Below, piece by piece: positions 1 through 9,531 of a stretch of 33,741 bases of DNA. Every line of letters starts with the position of its first letter. The first letter of the stretch is position 1. Where the stretch lies: assembly GCA_019693395.1 (NCBI GenBank), contig JAAMXP010001873.1, positions 3,071 to 36,811 of the forward strand. Direction: 5' to 3'. Both the position numbers and the translations under genes were made by a program. The notes beneath the pieces are model-generated. The model saw only the letters and a program-made list of their open reading frames with translations, was not told the origin of the DNA and did not search any database. The DNA comes from Ettlia oleoabundans. Its lineage: Eukaryota; Chlorophyta; Chlorophyceae; Chlamydomonadales.

Positions 1-648
1 GTGGCGGGGGAGGGGGGGAGGGGCATGGGGACGGTGAGTGAACAACACAGGCTGGCAGTAGCAATGACCTGAACCATTGAGCAGAAAAGGAGGGAAGTGG
101 TGCTGTGAAGGGACCCCTTGCTGGCCTACAGGTTGCTGCATGGTGGTAGCTGGCTGTGTGACGCGGTGCCTTTGTTGCAGGCGGCATTTGCGCCATTTCT
201 AGGTGCTGACTATCCCTTCGTTAGCAGATCCTACTGCAGCGACGCCACCAGATGCTTGTTTGCAAAGATGTCAACTCACATCTCTCGCACGCGCAGGTTG
301 AAGTCCAGTACCACGCCCGTCCAAAGATAGGCAACCGTCTCATTGTCCCACCCCTGCAAATGGCCGGCCGCCTTCACCTCCTCCCAATTCTGAATGCTGT
401 CCCTGAAACGCACCAGGATGTCAACTGCAAGAGATGGAAACAGCCAAAGCGTGGCCTGCAATCAGCCTGGGGTATCGTGGCAGCAGCCTCCACCAGCCGC
501 CCTGCTGGTGCTGGCATTGAAATGCTTGCTAGCATGGCCCGCTCTCACAATCCGTCTGTGCGTCTCTCTTGCCCTGCGCGGAGCCGCAGAACGCCACAGC
601 CAGTGCCAGCACCAGTCCAACAGGGCGCCTCAAAGTGAACGGTGTCAT
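1..648 (-). CDS. Leucine-rich-repeat protein, N-terminal part (LRRNT-like), runs off left edge
   Basis: Two exons can be read on the minus strand. Exon 1 (648 down to 549) encodes a clear signal peptide: Met-Thr-Pro-Phe, then two Arg, a hydrophobic core LVLALAVAF and a small-residue cleavage region CGSAQG. It ends at a GTGAGA donor in phase 1. Exon 2 (424 to 280) follows a CTTGCAG acceptor and ends at a GTGAGT donor in phase 2. Exon 2 reads like the cap found before plant and algal LRRs: FDILVRFRDSIQNWEEV, then LQGWDNET, then LWTGV and RVRE. In that family the cap shields the first repeat of an extracellular LRR domain. The two cysteines usual in the cap (before LWTGV and after it) are absent here. 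No further exon was found in 1-279, so the LRR body is outside the window. Whether a kinase domain follows cannot be said. Confidence 0.6.
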
Positions 649-993
649 GTCGGGACGCTCGCTGTTATCAGCATACCACGCAATCAGCGTGCCCGCAGCA
701 TGCTGCGGGGCCGGCCACCCGTGTCAGCCAGAGGCTAAGGAGGCCACAAGCTTGCACCCCAGATGCTGACCTGAGAGATCTACAGACGTTACGGAAAGTC
801 CGACATATGTGAGCAGCAAGCGTACATACGGCGTCGTTAAGGGGAGCTCTTCGTGCACCTGTTCCTGCCAACCTGGCCTGTGCCGCGCTGGCATGAAGAA
901 CCCTACCAGCTGAGGATTATTGCAAGGGAGCGAAATTTTCAACCGCGCCACCAATCATCGTTCGGTGGCTCCGTGCGCGGCGCGGCTCTAGGA

Positions 994-3900
994 ATGGCCC
1001 GGCTGGCGGCGTCGTGGGTTGGATGGGCCAAGACCAAGTTGCTGGTGGATCAGGCGACAAGCACCGAGGAAGACCCTACGCCTAGTGAGTGCCGATCGCC
1101 GATAACCCACCTTGGATCAGCTGCCGCCTCTTGAAGCCCTTCCCACGCGCCCGCCCTGGCTGCACCGTGCTCTCTGCCAGCGGCCGGGCATGCTTGCAGC
1201 GGTGCAGGGCCCGAGGCGCGCGGAGCGTGTGGTGGGGCCGCCGGCAACGCCAGTGCTGCCCCTGGGTTTGCCAACAGCGCTGCTACATAGAACGCACTTG
1301 GGGCTGCCTGATTTGTCCCATTGGACTGAATGCAGTCTATATGCTGGATGAGGTGGTCACGGCGCTGGCGGGCAGTGACAGCCGTGCAGGAGTTGACGCC
1401 GTGCTCGGCCGGCTGTCGCACCGCTCGCCTATCGTGAAGCAAAAGGTGAGTGTGGTCTTGCTGTTTGCTCACCCGTCGTGGTGCACCTTTTTGCTGATTG
1501 CTGCAGGATACGTCACTCAAAAGCCGTCAACCACGAGTATTGTTTCCCCTTTCTTTAATTGCAGACTTCAGTACATAGATCACAAATCCACCCTTGTGTT
1601 TGTACCCTTCAATGCAGGCCCTCAAGCTGATGACGCACATTGCACGGCGGGGTAGCCCGGAGCTGCGCCGCCTCGTGGCCCGCCAGAGCGGCCCTGTGCG
1701 TGAGCTGCTGCACTATCGCTGCGCACCGGACCCCTTCAAGGGTGACACGGTGTGGAAGAAAGTGCAGGAGAATGCGCAGGAAGCGCTCAACGCCATCCAC
1801 GGCGCGCCTGAGGTGGCGGGCGGGGGTGGCACCATCGGAAGCCTTGGGGTGCGTCATGCGCGACGCTGGGGGCGTGCCATGCGGCTGCCTGGCCAGCATT
1901 TGCAGCTTGTGCTGGGAATCGGCTGATGGATGGTCGTATTTTATGCTTTGCTTTGGTGGTTGGCGATATTCAGCACAGTTCATTCTTAGTAGCTGACTGA
2001 TTTTGCAACTTCTTTTTACTAATTTTGCAACTTAATTTGAGATGGGTGGAGGGGGGGAACCCTGCGGTTGGCACAGTTCAAGTGCGCAGCAGAGCTTGCA
2101 GCTAGGGTTGTGCAGCTTTGCATGCCATGCCTGCCGTTCCATCCCACCAGCATCGTCCCTGTTGCTGCCCGGTCGCCGCCGCAGGGACGCATCCAAGGGT
2201 TTGGCAGCGACGCGCCTGGCGGCAGCTGCAGCGTTGGTGGCGGTGGCAGCATGCTCGGATTTGGCAGCGACTCTTCTGGTGGCAGTGGGGCCCGTATGGT
2301 GGGCTTTGGCAGCGCAGATGTGCTCCAGTCTGGCATACAGGCAGTCAGCTCAGGAGTGCGCAGCCTGAGTGGCAAGTCGGGGGGGCTGCTGCGCCAGGTG
2401 GGCGGGGCGGATGGGCAGCTGGGTGGCGAGTGGCCTGCGTAGCGCTGAGTGGGGTAACAATATCAAAAGGAGGGTGTAGTGTGCTCAACTGACCCAGTGG
2501 TGTGTGGCTGGGTTAAGATCTATATGTGGACAGAAACCGCGATGTTGGGGCAGCTGTACAGCCAATGCTTCAGGTTTTGGCGGGGATTGAAATGAAAGCC
2601 ATCCTTGTCTATAAAGCCTGCAGACATTTAGGGTAAGGCTGCCGTTGTTACCTGTTTGCTGCCTGTCCCCTGCCATTATGCGCGCCTGCTAACCCACCCA
2701 TTCACCACTTGCAGGACGGGTACAGTTCTACCCACTTCGATAGCGGCAGCGGGTACAGCAGCAGTGCCAGCAGCCGGTTGGCGCCTGTTTCTGGCCAGCC
2801 CATCATGCAAGCCGGGGCGCCGGCGCTGGCTAATCCAGCGGCAACTGCGTCTGCGGCATCAAATGGTGGATCCAGCGGGCAGCGCGGCAGCTCTGCTGGT
2901 GGTGCTGTGGCGGATGGTGCAGAGCAACGGCTGGTGGATCGGATCTGTACCCCAGCAGGCCTGAGGGCAGCGCCCGGTCGGGAGGATCTTCAGGCGTTTG
3001 TGGATGGCATCTCCGGCCTGGATGGGCCAGTTTTAGCCCAGCTTCTAGAGCGCAAGATGGTGGGTGCTGCCTCAGTCTTCCCGACTTCGACCGGGACTTA
3101 GGGTGCTCCAAGGGTATTAGCCACTGCCAACGACCAGCACGACTGTCCGCTGCTAGCCGCCTCACATGCCGCACCCGCCTCGCAGGTGGCTGGCAGGACC
3201 CCTCCTGCGTCGCAGCTCCCTGTGATGTCCTTGGCTGGACCGGTCTGTGTTTTCCAGCTGTTCCACGCTATGCATCGCAATCTGCTGTGCTGTGCCGCGC
3301 TGTCCTGTGCAGGAGGCGGGGCCATGGCAGTCCACGCTGCGTGCGCTGTGCGCCATCGAGGCAGTGGTAGAAAGCGGCAGCAGCGCCACATGCGGCCAGC
3401 TGGCAGTGCACTTCCAAACGCACCCCGAGGCGCTACGGCGCGCAGCGGGCAGCCCTCAGGCCAGCGTGAGGCAGCGTGCCAACAAGCTGCTTGCCATGCT
3501 TGGCGAAGATAGTGGCGGCGAGACGTCAGCCGCTGCTGATGCAGCGAACGAGCAACGGCAGCAGCAACAGCTTTTTACAGAAGATTTGCTGGGGGAGGCG
3601 GCGCCCTCTGGAACAGCGCCCGCAGCAAGTTCTGCTGCCGCTGCATCGCTAGAAGATTTGCTTGGCGAGCCTGCATCTGCGTCGCCGTCTAGTGCCGGCA
3701 TGGCTTCAGCTCCTGCCGCGGCAGACCTGCTTGCAGGGCTGCATGTGGATGCGGGCCCAGCCGCTGCTCATCCTCCTGCTTATCCGGTGGCGGCACAGCC
3801 GGCTGCTGCTGATCCCTTTGGTGGCATGGTGCTGGCGAGCCCGCAGCCGAGCGGTGCAGCTGCTATGGCCCAGCAATGGCAGCCTGCTGTGGCGCCACCG

Positions 3901-4803
3901 CCCACTGCTGGACCCTCTAGCATCGATTTTTGCGGCGGGCTGTCAGATGCAGTTTCCGGCCCAGCCACAGCCCCTCGGCAGTCACCTGTACCTGCCACGC
4001 TGCCAGCACCGGCAGCCCAAGTTGGTGATTTGCTGGGCGGGCTGTCTCTGGTTCAAGGGACAGCGCATTCGCAGTTGCCAAATGCACCCCCTGCCGCTGG
4101 TGGCCTCGCCATGCACCCCATGATGCAGCAACAGCCGCCTCTGCAGGCGCTGGCCAGCATGGCAGCACCTGCCGCTGCGCAGCACAGCGTAGGCATAGGA
4201 GCACACATGGGGCTGGGCCCATTTGCGCAACACACAGAACTTTTCACAACTCAGCAAGCTGCGCCCCTAGGGCAGCACCCTGGCGCCCAGCAGCCCAGCT
4301 TCCTGGGCAGCCACAGCCAGACTGGCTTCGGCCTTGCAGCGCTACAGCTGGGAGGGCTCGGAGGGGTTGCCGCTGCCATGCACACGCGGCCCGGCAGGCT
4401 GGACAGCGGCAGCAGTGGCGGCACACAACACACACATCCTGGAAGGCAGCCATCGTTGAATGGTGGTGAGCTGTGGTGCCCTGGTGCTCTGTGTGTGCTT
4501 GCGGCCCTGTGAAGGGTGCCAGCCAGAAGCCAGACGTAGCTTTATAGCTGAGCTACATTGGCATACTGCTAAGCAGGGTGCAACTGCATCTTCTCCTGCA
4601 CTTGCGTTTTGTCGCTTGAAATGCACCTGCAATATGCCCAAGTTGCATTACTGAGTGGCTGCCAATACGATTCTGCCGCCTCTCTGGCTTTTGTTGCAGG
4701 CACGCTGTCCCCGCTGGGCAGCAGCGGCATAATCGACAGCTCCAGGGACAGTACTTTCAATTTTGTAGATGATGCCATAGCAGCAGCGCGGCTCAAGAAG
4801 TAG
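994..4803 (+). CDS. MTV1: ENTH/tVHS-like clathrin adaptor, MTV1/tepsin homologue
   Basis: Seven exons: 994-1084, 1336-1445, 1618-1848, 2185-2397, 2715-3059, 3313-4465 and 4700-4803. Phases close to give 748 residues. Exons 1-3 form an ENTH-type helical domain (residues 1 to about 140), with SHRSPIVKQKALKLM and LLHYRCAPDPFKGD strongly recalling Arabidopsis MTV1. Exon 4 starts with RIQGFG, a linker shared with MTV1. The end of exon 5 and start of exon 6 (about residues 280-390) resemble the second, tVHS-like domain of tepsin/MTV1. The rest is a low-complexity Ala/Pro/Gln tail with several DLLGE and DLLxGL motifs. The last exon ends STFNFVDDAIAAARLKK. In plants MTV1 works with AP-4 and clathrin at the trans-Golgi in vacuolar sorting; tepsin is the animal AP-4 accessory protein. 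The same trafficking role is inferred here. The first ATG of the conserved domain was taken as start; an open frame extends upstream but has no ATG of its own. Confidence 0.88.
3724..4050 (+). other. Repeated AP-4 ear-binding-like motifs in the MTV1/tepsin tail
   Basis: Three in-frame short motifs in exon 6 resemble the tepsin peptide that binds the beta4 appendage of AP-4 (published pattern about LFxG[M/L]x[L/V]). They are DLLAGLHV at 3724-3747, DPFGGMVL at 3811-3834 and DLLGGLSL at 4027-4050. A further FCGG-L variant lies near 3928. At the C-terminus, STFNFVDD (4750-4773) resembles tepsin's epsilon-binding S-x-F-x-F motif. The motifs are seen directly; that they bind AP-4 is inference. Confidence 0.5.
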
Positions 4804-5299
4804 GTGTAGCAGCGCCTTAGTGTGGCAGAGCCAGCGTCACGCTTTTCCTCATATGCTGCGCATTGACAGGCGCCTGCATTCAAGCAGCCTAAACAGCACA
4901 GTGATGGCCTCCTGTAATCATGATTCGATCTCTTGCGACGTATAGACGTATCAAAAAGCAGCTTGTTGGCCTTCTTAACTCAATTCCAACCCAAATTAGT
5001 CCAGCGGCATGTCCAGCGCTAGTGGCGGCGGGCTGGCCCATCGCTTGCAAGCGTGCATCAAGGTGCATCAAGGCGCTGCGCGCGTTCCAGACGATATCCG
5101 CGGTATCATGACCAAGAGCAACAGCGCACACAGGAGGTCACGTTAGGCAATTCACAGAAGACCCAGGAGCGACAGGTGTCCATGCTGAGGCACCAACTCG
5201 CGATTTACGCCCGTTGGAAGGCTCCTGGTGGTTTATTAGTATAGCAAATTTTGCTGGTCACAAGAGCGGGGGTGTTGAGCGGTAGAGCAGCCAGCAGAA
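4804..5299. other. Intergenic: 3' UTR of MTV1-like gene and S13 promoter
   Basis: No coding frame is convincing here. The stretch holds the MTV1 3' UTR and the upstream region of the S13 gene. The last ~30 bases before the S13 ATG (from about 5271) are shared with the S13 relic at 11961, so the duplicated block included some 5' leader. Confidence 0.5.
4913..4917 (+). promoter_or_regulatory. Poly(A) signal TGTAA after the MTV1-like gene
   Basis: TGTAA lies about 110 nt after the stop codon at 4803. This pentamer is the usual green-algal polyadenylation signal. Confidence 0.6.
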
Positions 5300-7209
5300 A
5301 TGGTGCTCACCCTCACGCAGCAGCTCTCCAAGCTATCTGTCAGCGGCAGCCAGCAGGTGCGCGTGTCGAGCTTTGTGGACGACAATGTGGGTACATGGCT
5401 GGTGCTGGCGGTGGCGCCCCAGTTGAGCACATAGAATAGCACCCCCGGCGTTCTTCCTCTGCTCTGCAGACTTTGAAGTCCTTTGAGGGGCTCAAGGCAG
5501 CAGCGCCGTTCAAGGCAGCAGCACCCGCGGCGAGGGCAGCGCAGGTGGGCAGCGGGGGCTAGCAGGCTTCTCTTCAGCGTGTCTCTCAGGAACTGATTGT
5601 AAATACCAGATAGCTGACAGCTGGATGTGCCTGTGGCCTGCATGATCTATGGCAGTATTCCCGTGAAGCTTGACAGTTCACACAGGCTTGTAGAAGCCTG
5701 GGCTGCCCCGTCATGCCGACTGTATGGCGCACCCTGTAAATCGAGGAGCGCAGGGGCACCCCTGCGCTCCTCGATTTACAGGGTTGCAATTTTGTAGCAA
5801 GCCATACTCACGGTGCAATCATATGCACTGACAAGTGGCAGACAGCATACGCCTTGCGCGCCGCTCCACACCTAACCCGGCTCAGCTCTCTCCCGTCTAC
5901 TCGCCTGCAGGCTGTCTTCCCTCGCCGCATGCCGCTGCGCATCCAGGCTGCTCGTATTGGCGGTGTGGAGGTGCCAAACCAGAAGTACGTGGAGTTCAGC
6001 CTGCAGTATATCTTCGGCATTGGCCCCACCACTGCCAAGGCAATTTTGAACACCACTGGGGTGGAGAACAAGCGTACCAAGGTGCGGCGAGACACTGGGA
6101 ATTCCTGCGTTATTTGTGGTTCGCATCCAGACAGTTTTGGTTGGGGCGACAGCGTCAAAAATATCCCCATTCGTCTCGACCGTGCCGCATGGAGACATGG
6201 GATGTTGTGCTATGGGTTCTGCGTGTTGTTTACCAAGCTGCCCTGCTGCGGTGCGTCATTGCTTGCGTTGATGTGGCTGGCACCTGGAGGGACAGGCTGC
6301 TCGGCTGGGCGGCTGTGTTGACAGGCTGTTCAACACGCAGTACGTACCATGCGAGACAAACCGCTGCAGCAGACAAGTGGCACCATTCATCCTACCTGCA
6401 ACTTCAGCTCATTGCGTTAATTTTCTGAATGCTCCACACAAGCAAGCATGTGTTTAATAAGCAGATGCACCCTGCGACCACCGTCGGCTCTCAACGTAAC
6501 CCCCAACAACAAATACATTCATTGCTTTGCAGGACCTGTCTGAGGAGGAGCTGACGCGGCTGCGTGAGGAGGTGGACCGCTACACAGTTGAGGGAGACCT
6601 GCGCCGCTTCAATGCGCTCAACATCAAGCGCCTGAAAGAGATTGGCTGCTATCGCGGCCGCCGCCACTACAACGTGAGTGGGTGCACCAGCTTTGGGTCA
6701 TCCAGCACAAAAGTGGCCAGATTCTTTGTGGACACAAACTACTGGTGTGGAGGGTGCAGATTGGCACGGCAAGCATGGCAGCTGTGTTGTAGATCCCCAC
6801 CAGTTGTGCCTGCAGTCTGTTCTTACAGCTATCATCTGCTGCCACTCCCTCAGCTGTTCTGGCCTGGCTGACACTGTGCAACAATGGGTGCGTGCAGAAC
6901 CTGCCGGTGCGGGGCCAGAGGACAAAGAACAACGCGCGAACCCGCAAGGGTGAGAAGGGGCATACTGTTCTGAGTTTTTGTTGGGGTTTTGAAGTTTGGT
7001 GCTGGGAATTTGGTGTTGAGCACTTCTTCATTGCCGTACAAAACGTACCAGCTGTTGGACTTGCCGAGCTGCTAATAGATTTGCAAATCAAGATGTTGCA
7101 AAGACATCCCGCCCCACTTGTCGTCAAACGGGGCATTTACAATAGTTCTGTGTTTGTGTGCCAATGCTGTGCAGGCAAGGCCAAGCCTATTGCCGGCAAG
7201 AAGAAGTAG
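5300..7209 (+). CDS. PRPS13: Chloroplast ribosomal protein uS13 (nuclear-encoded)
   Basis: Six exons: 5300-5356, 5470-5544, 5911-6081, 6533-6673, 6898-6949 and 7175-7209, giving 176 residues with all phases closing. Exons 1-2 (residues 1-44) encode a Ser/Ala/Lys-rich, acid-poor leader ([19 protein letters not shown], then [19 protein letters not shown]), typical of a chloroplast transit peptide. Exons 3-6 give a full-length bacterial-type S13: [75 protein letters not shown] and the basic end AGKKK. The protein sits in the head of the 30S subunit, where S13 contacts the P-site tRNA and the 50S bridge. Exon 1 is supported by conservation of the same ATG and splice site in the relic at 11961-12298. 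An ATG at 5939 would give an S13 without a transit peptide and is unlikely. Confidence 0.93.
5732..5783. repeat. Perfect 25-bp inverted repeat with 2-nt spacer (S13 intron 2)
   Basis: The arms at 5732-5756 and 5759-5783 are exact reverse complements, beginning CCCTGTAAATCGAGG and separated only by CA. The element lies in intron 2 of the S13 gene. It would fold into a very stable RNA hairpin or a DNA cruciform. It encodes nothing. It could be the terminal remnant of a foldback or MITE-type element, or a recent local inversion-duplication. No target-site duplication was recognised. Confidence 0.9.
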
Positions 7210-7229
7210 AGGAATACCTTGAATGTTGA

Positions 7230-7243
7230 TGTAAATGTTGTAA
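7230..7243 (+). promoter_or_regulatory. Two TGTAA poly(A) signals after the S13 gene
   Basis: TGTAA occurs at 7230-7234 and again at 7239-7243, about 20-35 nt after the stop. This predicts a short 3' UTR. Confidence 0.6.
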
Positions 7244-8210
7244 TGGAACCTGTGGAAGCACATAATACAAAGGAAGGTGCTATAGTGCGACCTGCTGCTT
7301 GAGCGGGCTTGCCTTGTGGGTGGAAAATGGTGGTTGTTGTCTTAGTGTGTTCTAGCAAGGATAGCACAGGCGTGGCGTGCCTTCCTGGGAATACCAACCT
7401 GGGAATACCTTTCTGGTGTGGGAGCCTTGATTAGTTTCAAGGCTATGACCACCAGGTTGCAACATGATTCAACTATTTTATCATAACTCTGGTGCGAGCA
7501 GCAGCACTTACAGCTCAACAACCACGCCCAACAATCACCGCGTAATTTATTAAATAACTGATGGGCCATATGCGATATGGCATGCATGTGGCACTGGTGT
7601 CTATGTACGGGTATGGGGCTGTAACTACTGGGATCTATTGGCCTGCGCCCAAATGCATTTGCATGGTATGCTACGTTGGGCAGGCAAGCATGACTCGTTT
7701 TGTAGAGAATTTTCAAAGGGGACTTTTGGTGGCCATGTGCTCCCCCTTCTGGCTACACCCACTCCCCACCAAGTGGGCGTTGTAAGCCACACCAAAAATT
7801 GTTGGCCACCGGGTCCATGGAGAACGCAGACTTGCTTCCTGTTGGGGGTTTGCATTCTGGGTTCAGCAGACGGAGGGCCATTCAAGGTTTTGGTGAAGTA
7901 AGAAATATACACAGGCATGCATAGCTGGCAAACGCAGCGGACAGGTGCATGTGGGCTGACAGGGCACTGGGCAGAGCTGTGTGGGAGCAAACATGAGGGG
8001 CTATCCACAAGAGCAACCCGCAGGGCAGAGTGAAGCAGAATGCAACAAATTGCATGGCACATGTCTAGGCCGGAATAAATGCAGCAATGGACTTCAAGCC
8101 ACCTCTCACGACAAGCAGTGGTAAAGCTTGGAAGGCGGCAAACGCCATAAAACAGAAAGCGGTGCACAGGGCGGTGCTTGTCAAACAAGTCAGGGAAGCG
8201 GGCACAGATT

Positions 8211-8268
8211 GGCCGGTAGAACCATCAGGTTACTGATGAGCACCCCGTAGCTGGGGTCGAAACCGGTC
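8211..8268 (+). ncRNA. Hammerhead-ribozyme-like motif (type III topology)
   Basis: The invariant hammerhead core is present in order: UA before the predicted cleavage site (8217-8218), CTGATGA at 8233-8239 and GAAA at 8259-8262. Stem III pairs GGCCGG (8211-8216) with CCGGTC (8263-8268), six pairs including one G-U, plus the A15.1-U16.1 pair. Stem II pairs G8240 with C8258 and ACCCC (8242-8246) with GGGGT (8253-8257), with one bulged C and loop GTAGCT. Stem I pairs AACC (8220-8223) with GGTT (8228-8231) around loop ATCA. Weak points are a G-A apposition where the first stem I pair should be and the bulge in stem II. An alternative hairpin CATCAG/CTGATG (8223-8228 with 8233-8238) would compete. 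It could be active, or a decayed copy from a retrozyme or other retroelement; no second copy was seen nearby. Confidence 0.5.
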
Positions 8269-8705
8269 TAGCTAGCCAACCGTTTGCTTGGAGGACTGCT
8301 GCCAACAGGTCGAGTGATTGAATCTTGGCGGGAGCAATTATACTTTCCTTCACGCAAGCCATCTGTGTCGCAAGTTCCGTTGCGGTTAGGCGGATGTGAA
8401 ACACGCACATACAGCATACAATGGGCGTGCAAGTAGCATGTGTGGTGCAGTTCTAATGCTGCTGTGGCAGTCGGGGCATGTGCGCTGTTCCTGGGGAACC
8501 CGAGCCCGAAGGCTCGTCCCTTCTGCACGTCAGTGGGAGCCGGTTCAAAGCTGCGCCAGCCCAAGAAGCTGCGCCAGACTTGATTTCACTTGCCCACCCT
8601 TATTGTGTGCTGCCTCTTGCACATTCTGGCAATCTGTGCTTCTGCTTGTTTGCCCACCCTTTTGATTGTGCCGCCAGATGTGCCTTTTCAGCAAGTTGCT
8701 TCCCA

Positions 8706-8914
8706 AAGCTGCAAAACTGGCCCCTTATCCACAGGGCAGCTGGGAGGGCAAGAGCAGCAGATGACAGCAGCAGCGCCTTGCCACATTTGCATTGCCAAGC
8801 AAGAGCGCGCGAGCCCCTCCCGGCCCTGGGGCGGTAGGAGCAGCGGCGGCGCCTTGCCGCATTTGCATTACGAAGCAAGCTGCAACACTGGCCCCTCACC
8901 CCTGCCGGGCAGCC
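8706..8914. repeat. Degenerate duplicated segments
   Basis: A segment beginning GCCTTGCCACATTTGCATT (8775-8803) recurs at 8851-8879 with few changes. A flanking piece AAGCTGCAAAACTGGCCCCT (from 8706) recurs, altered, from 8877. The spacings differ (76 and 171 bp), so this is an imperfect nested duplication, not a clean tandem array. Confidence 0.6.
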
Positions 8915-9531
8915 TGAGTGAGTCAAGTGCAACAACGAGTGCAGAACAAGGCCAACAACAGCTTGCAAGTGAACACTGCGCACCGGGCGCCCAAACAACG
9001 CACAGCGGCCGCCCAAGCAATGCGCTCTTGGCGGCACGTTCTAAAGCTCAGGGGCCAGACCTTTAGGCCTTCAATAGAGGTTTGAAGTTGAAAGGTGCCC
9101 CTCCGGGGTTCCCTCGCCGCGATGCCGTGTGTGCATCACGAAGCGTGCTACCTCTCACCGGTGGAACCGATCCCAAGCGCTGAAGACATTCTAAACGGCC
9201 TTCTGTAGAGCACGCTGGTCACTCGTGCCGGGCCCGGCCATGCGCTGCAGCGCTGCAACGAACACAACAAAGCAGCCAAAATTTAAATCGCCGCGGGGTG
9301 GAAATTTTTGAGTGGCACACTACATCTCGACATCGCCCTGCAGCACAGATTTGCAGGCAAGGCGGAGTACGGCGCTGTACTTTGCCCGTGTCCTGATTGT
9401 TCAAACCAGCTCCGGCTATTTCTCTTCTTTTATCAGTCCCCAATCACATTGCATCGCGATATACCTGTGATTAGCCATCAAGTTGGCATTTGTTTAACCG
9501 TTGCTGTTTTTTTGACCCATCAGCTTGTCAA

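Larger units (their letters stand above)
7244..9531. other. 2.3-kb intergenic region, no supported protein gene
   Basis: Open frames here (for example 7625-8188 minus and 8590-9066 plus) lack family similarity, splice logic or ATG-led context and look like chance frames. The region contains the hammerhead-like motif at 8211-8268, a 6-bp stem with CGAA loop at 8501-8516, and degenerate repeats at 8706-8914. Its end, just before 9532, should contain the DUF579 gene promoter. Confidence 0.5.

Noticed and set aside
5939..5941. Internal ATG as start of the S13 protein
   Set aside because: It would remove the transit peptide; conservation of the upstream exon 1 in the pseudogene supports the start at 5300.
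7625..8188. 187-residue minus-strand open frame
   Set aside because: Cys/His/Pro-rich composition with no domain, no ATG-supported context and no splice signals; looks like a chance frame.
8239..8300. Type I hammerhead fold using downstream sequence
   Set aside because: The stem III that could form (CGGT with ACCG) leaves a C-C mismatch next to the core; the upstream type III pairing is clearly better.
8590..9066. 158-residue plus-strand open frame
   Set aside because: Starts at TTG, overlaps degenerate repeats and has an equally long frame on the other strand; no family resemblance.
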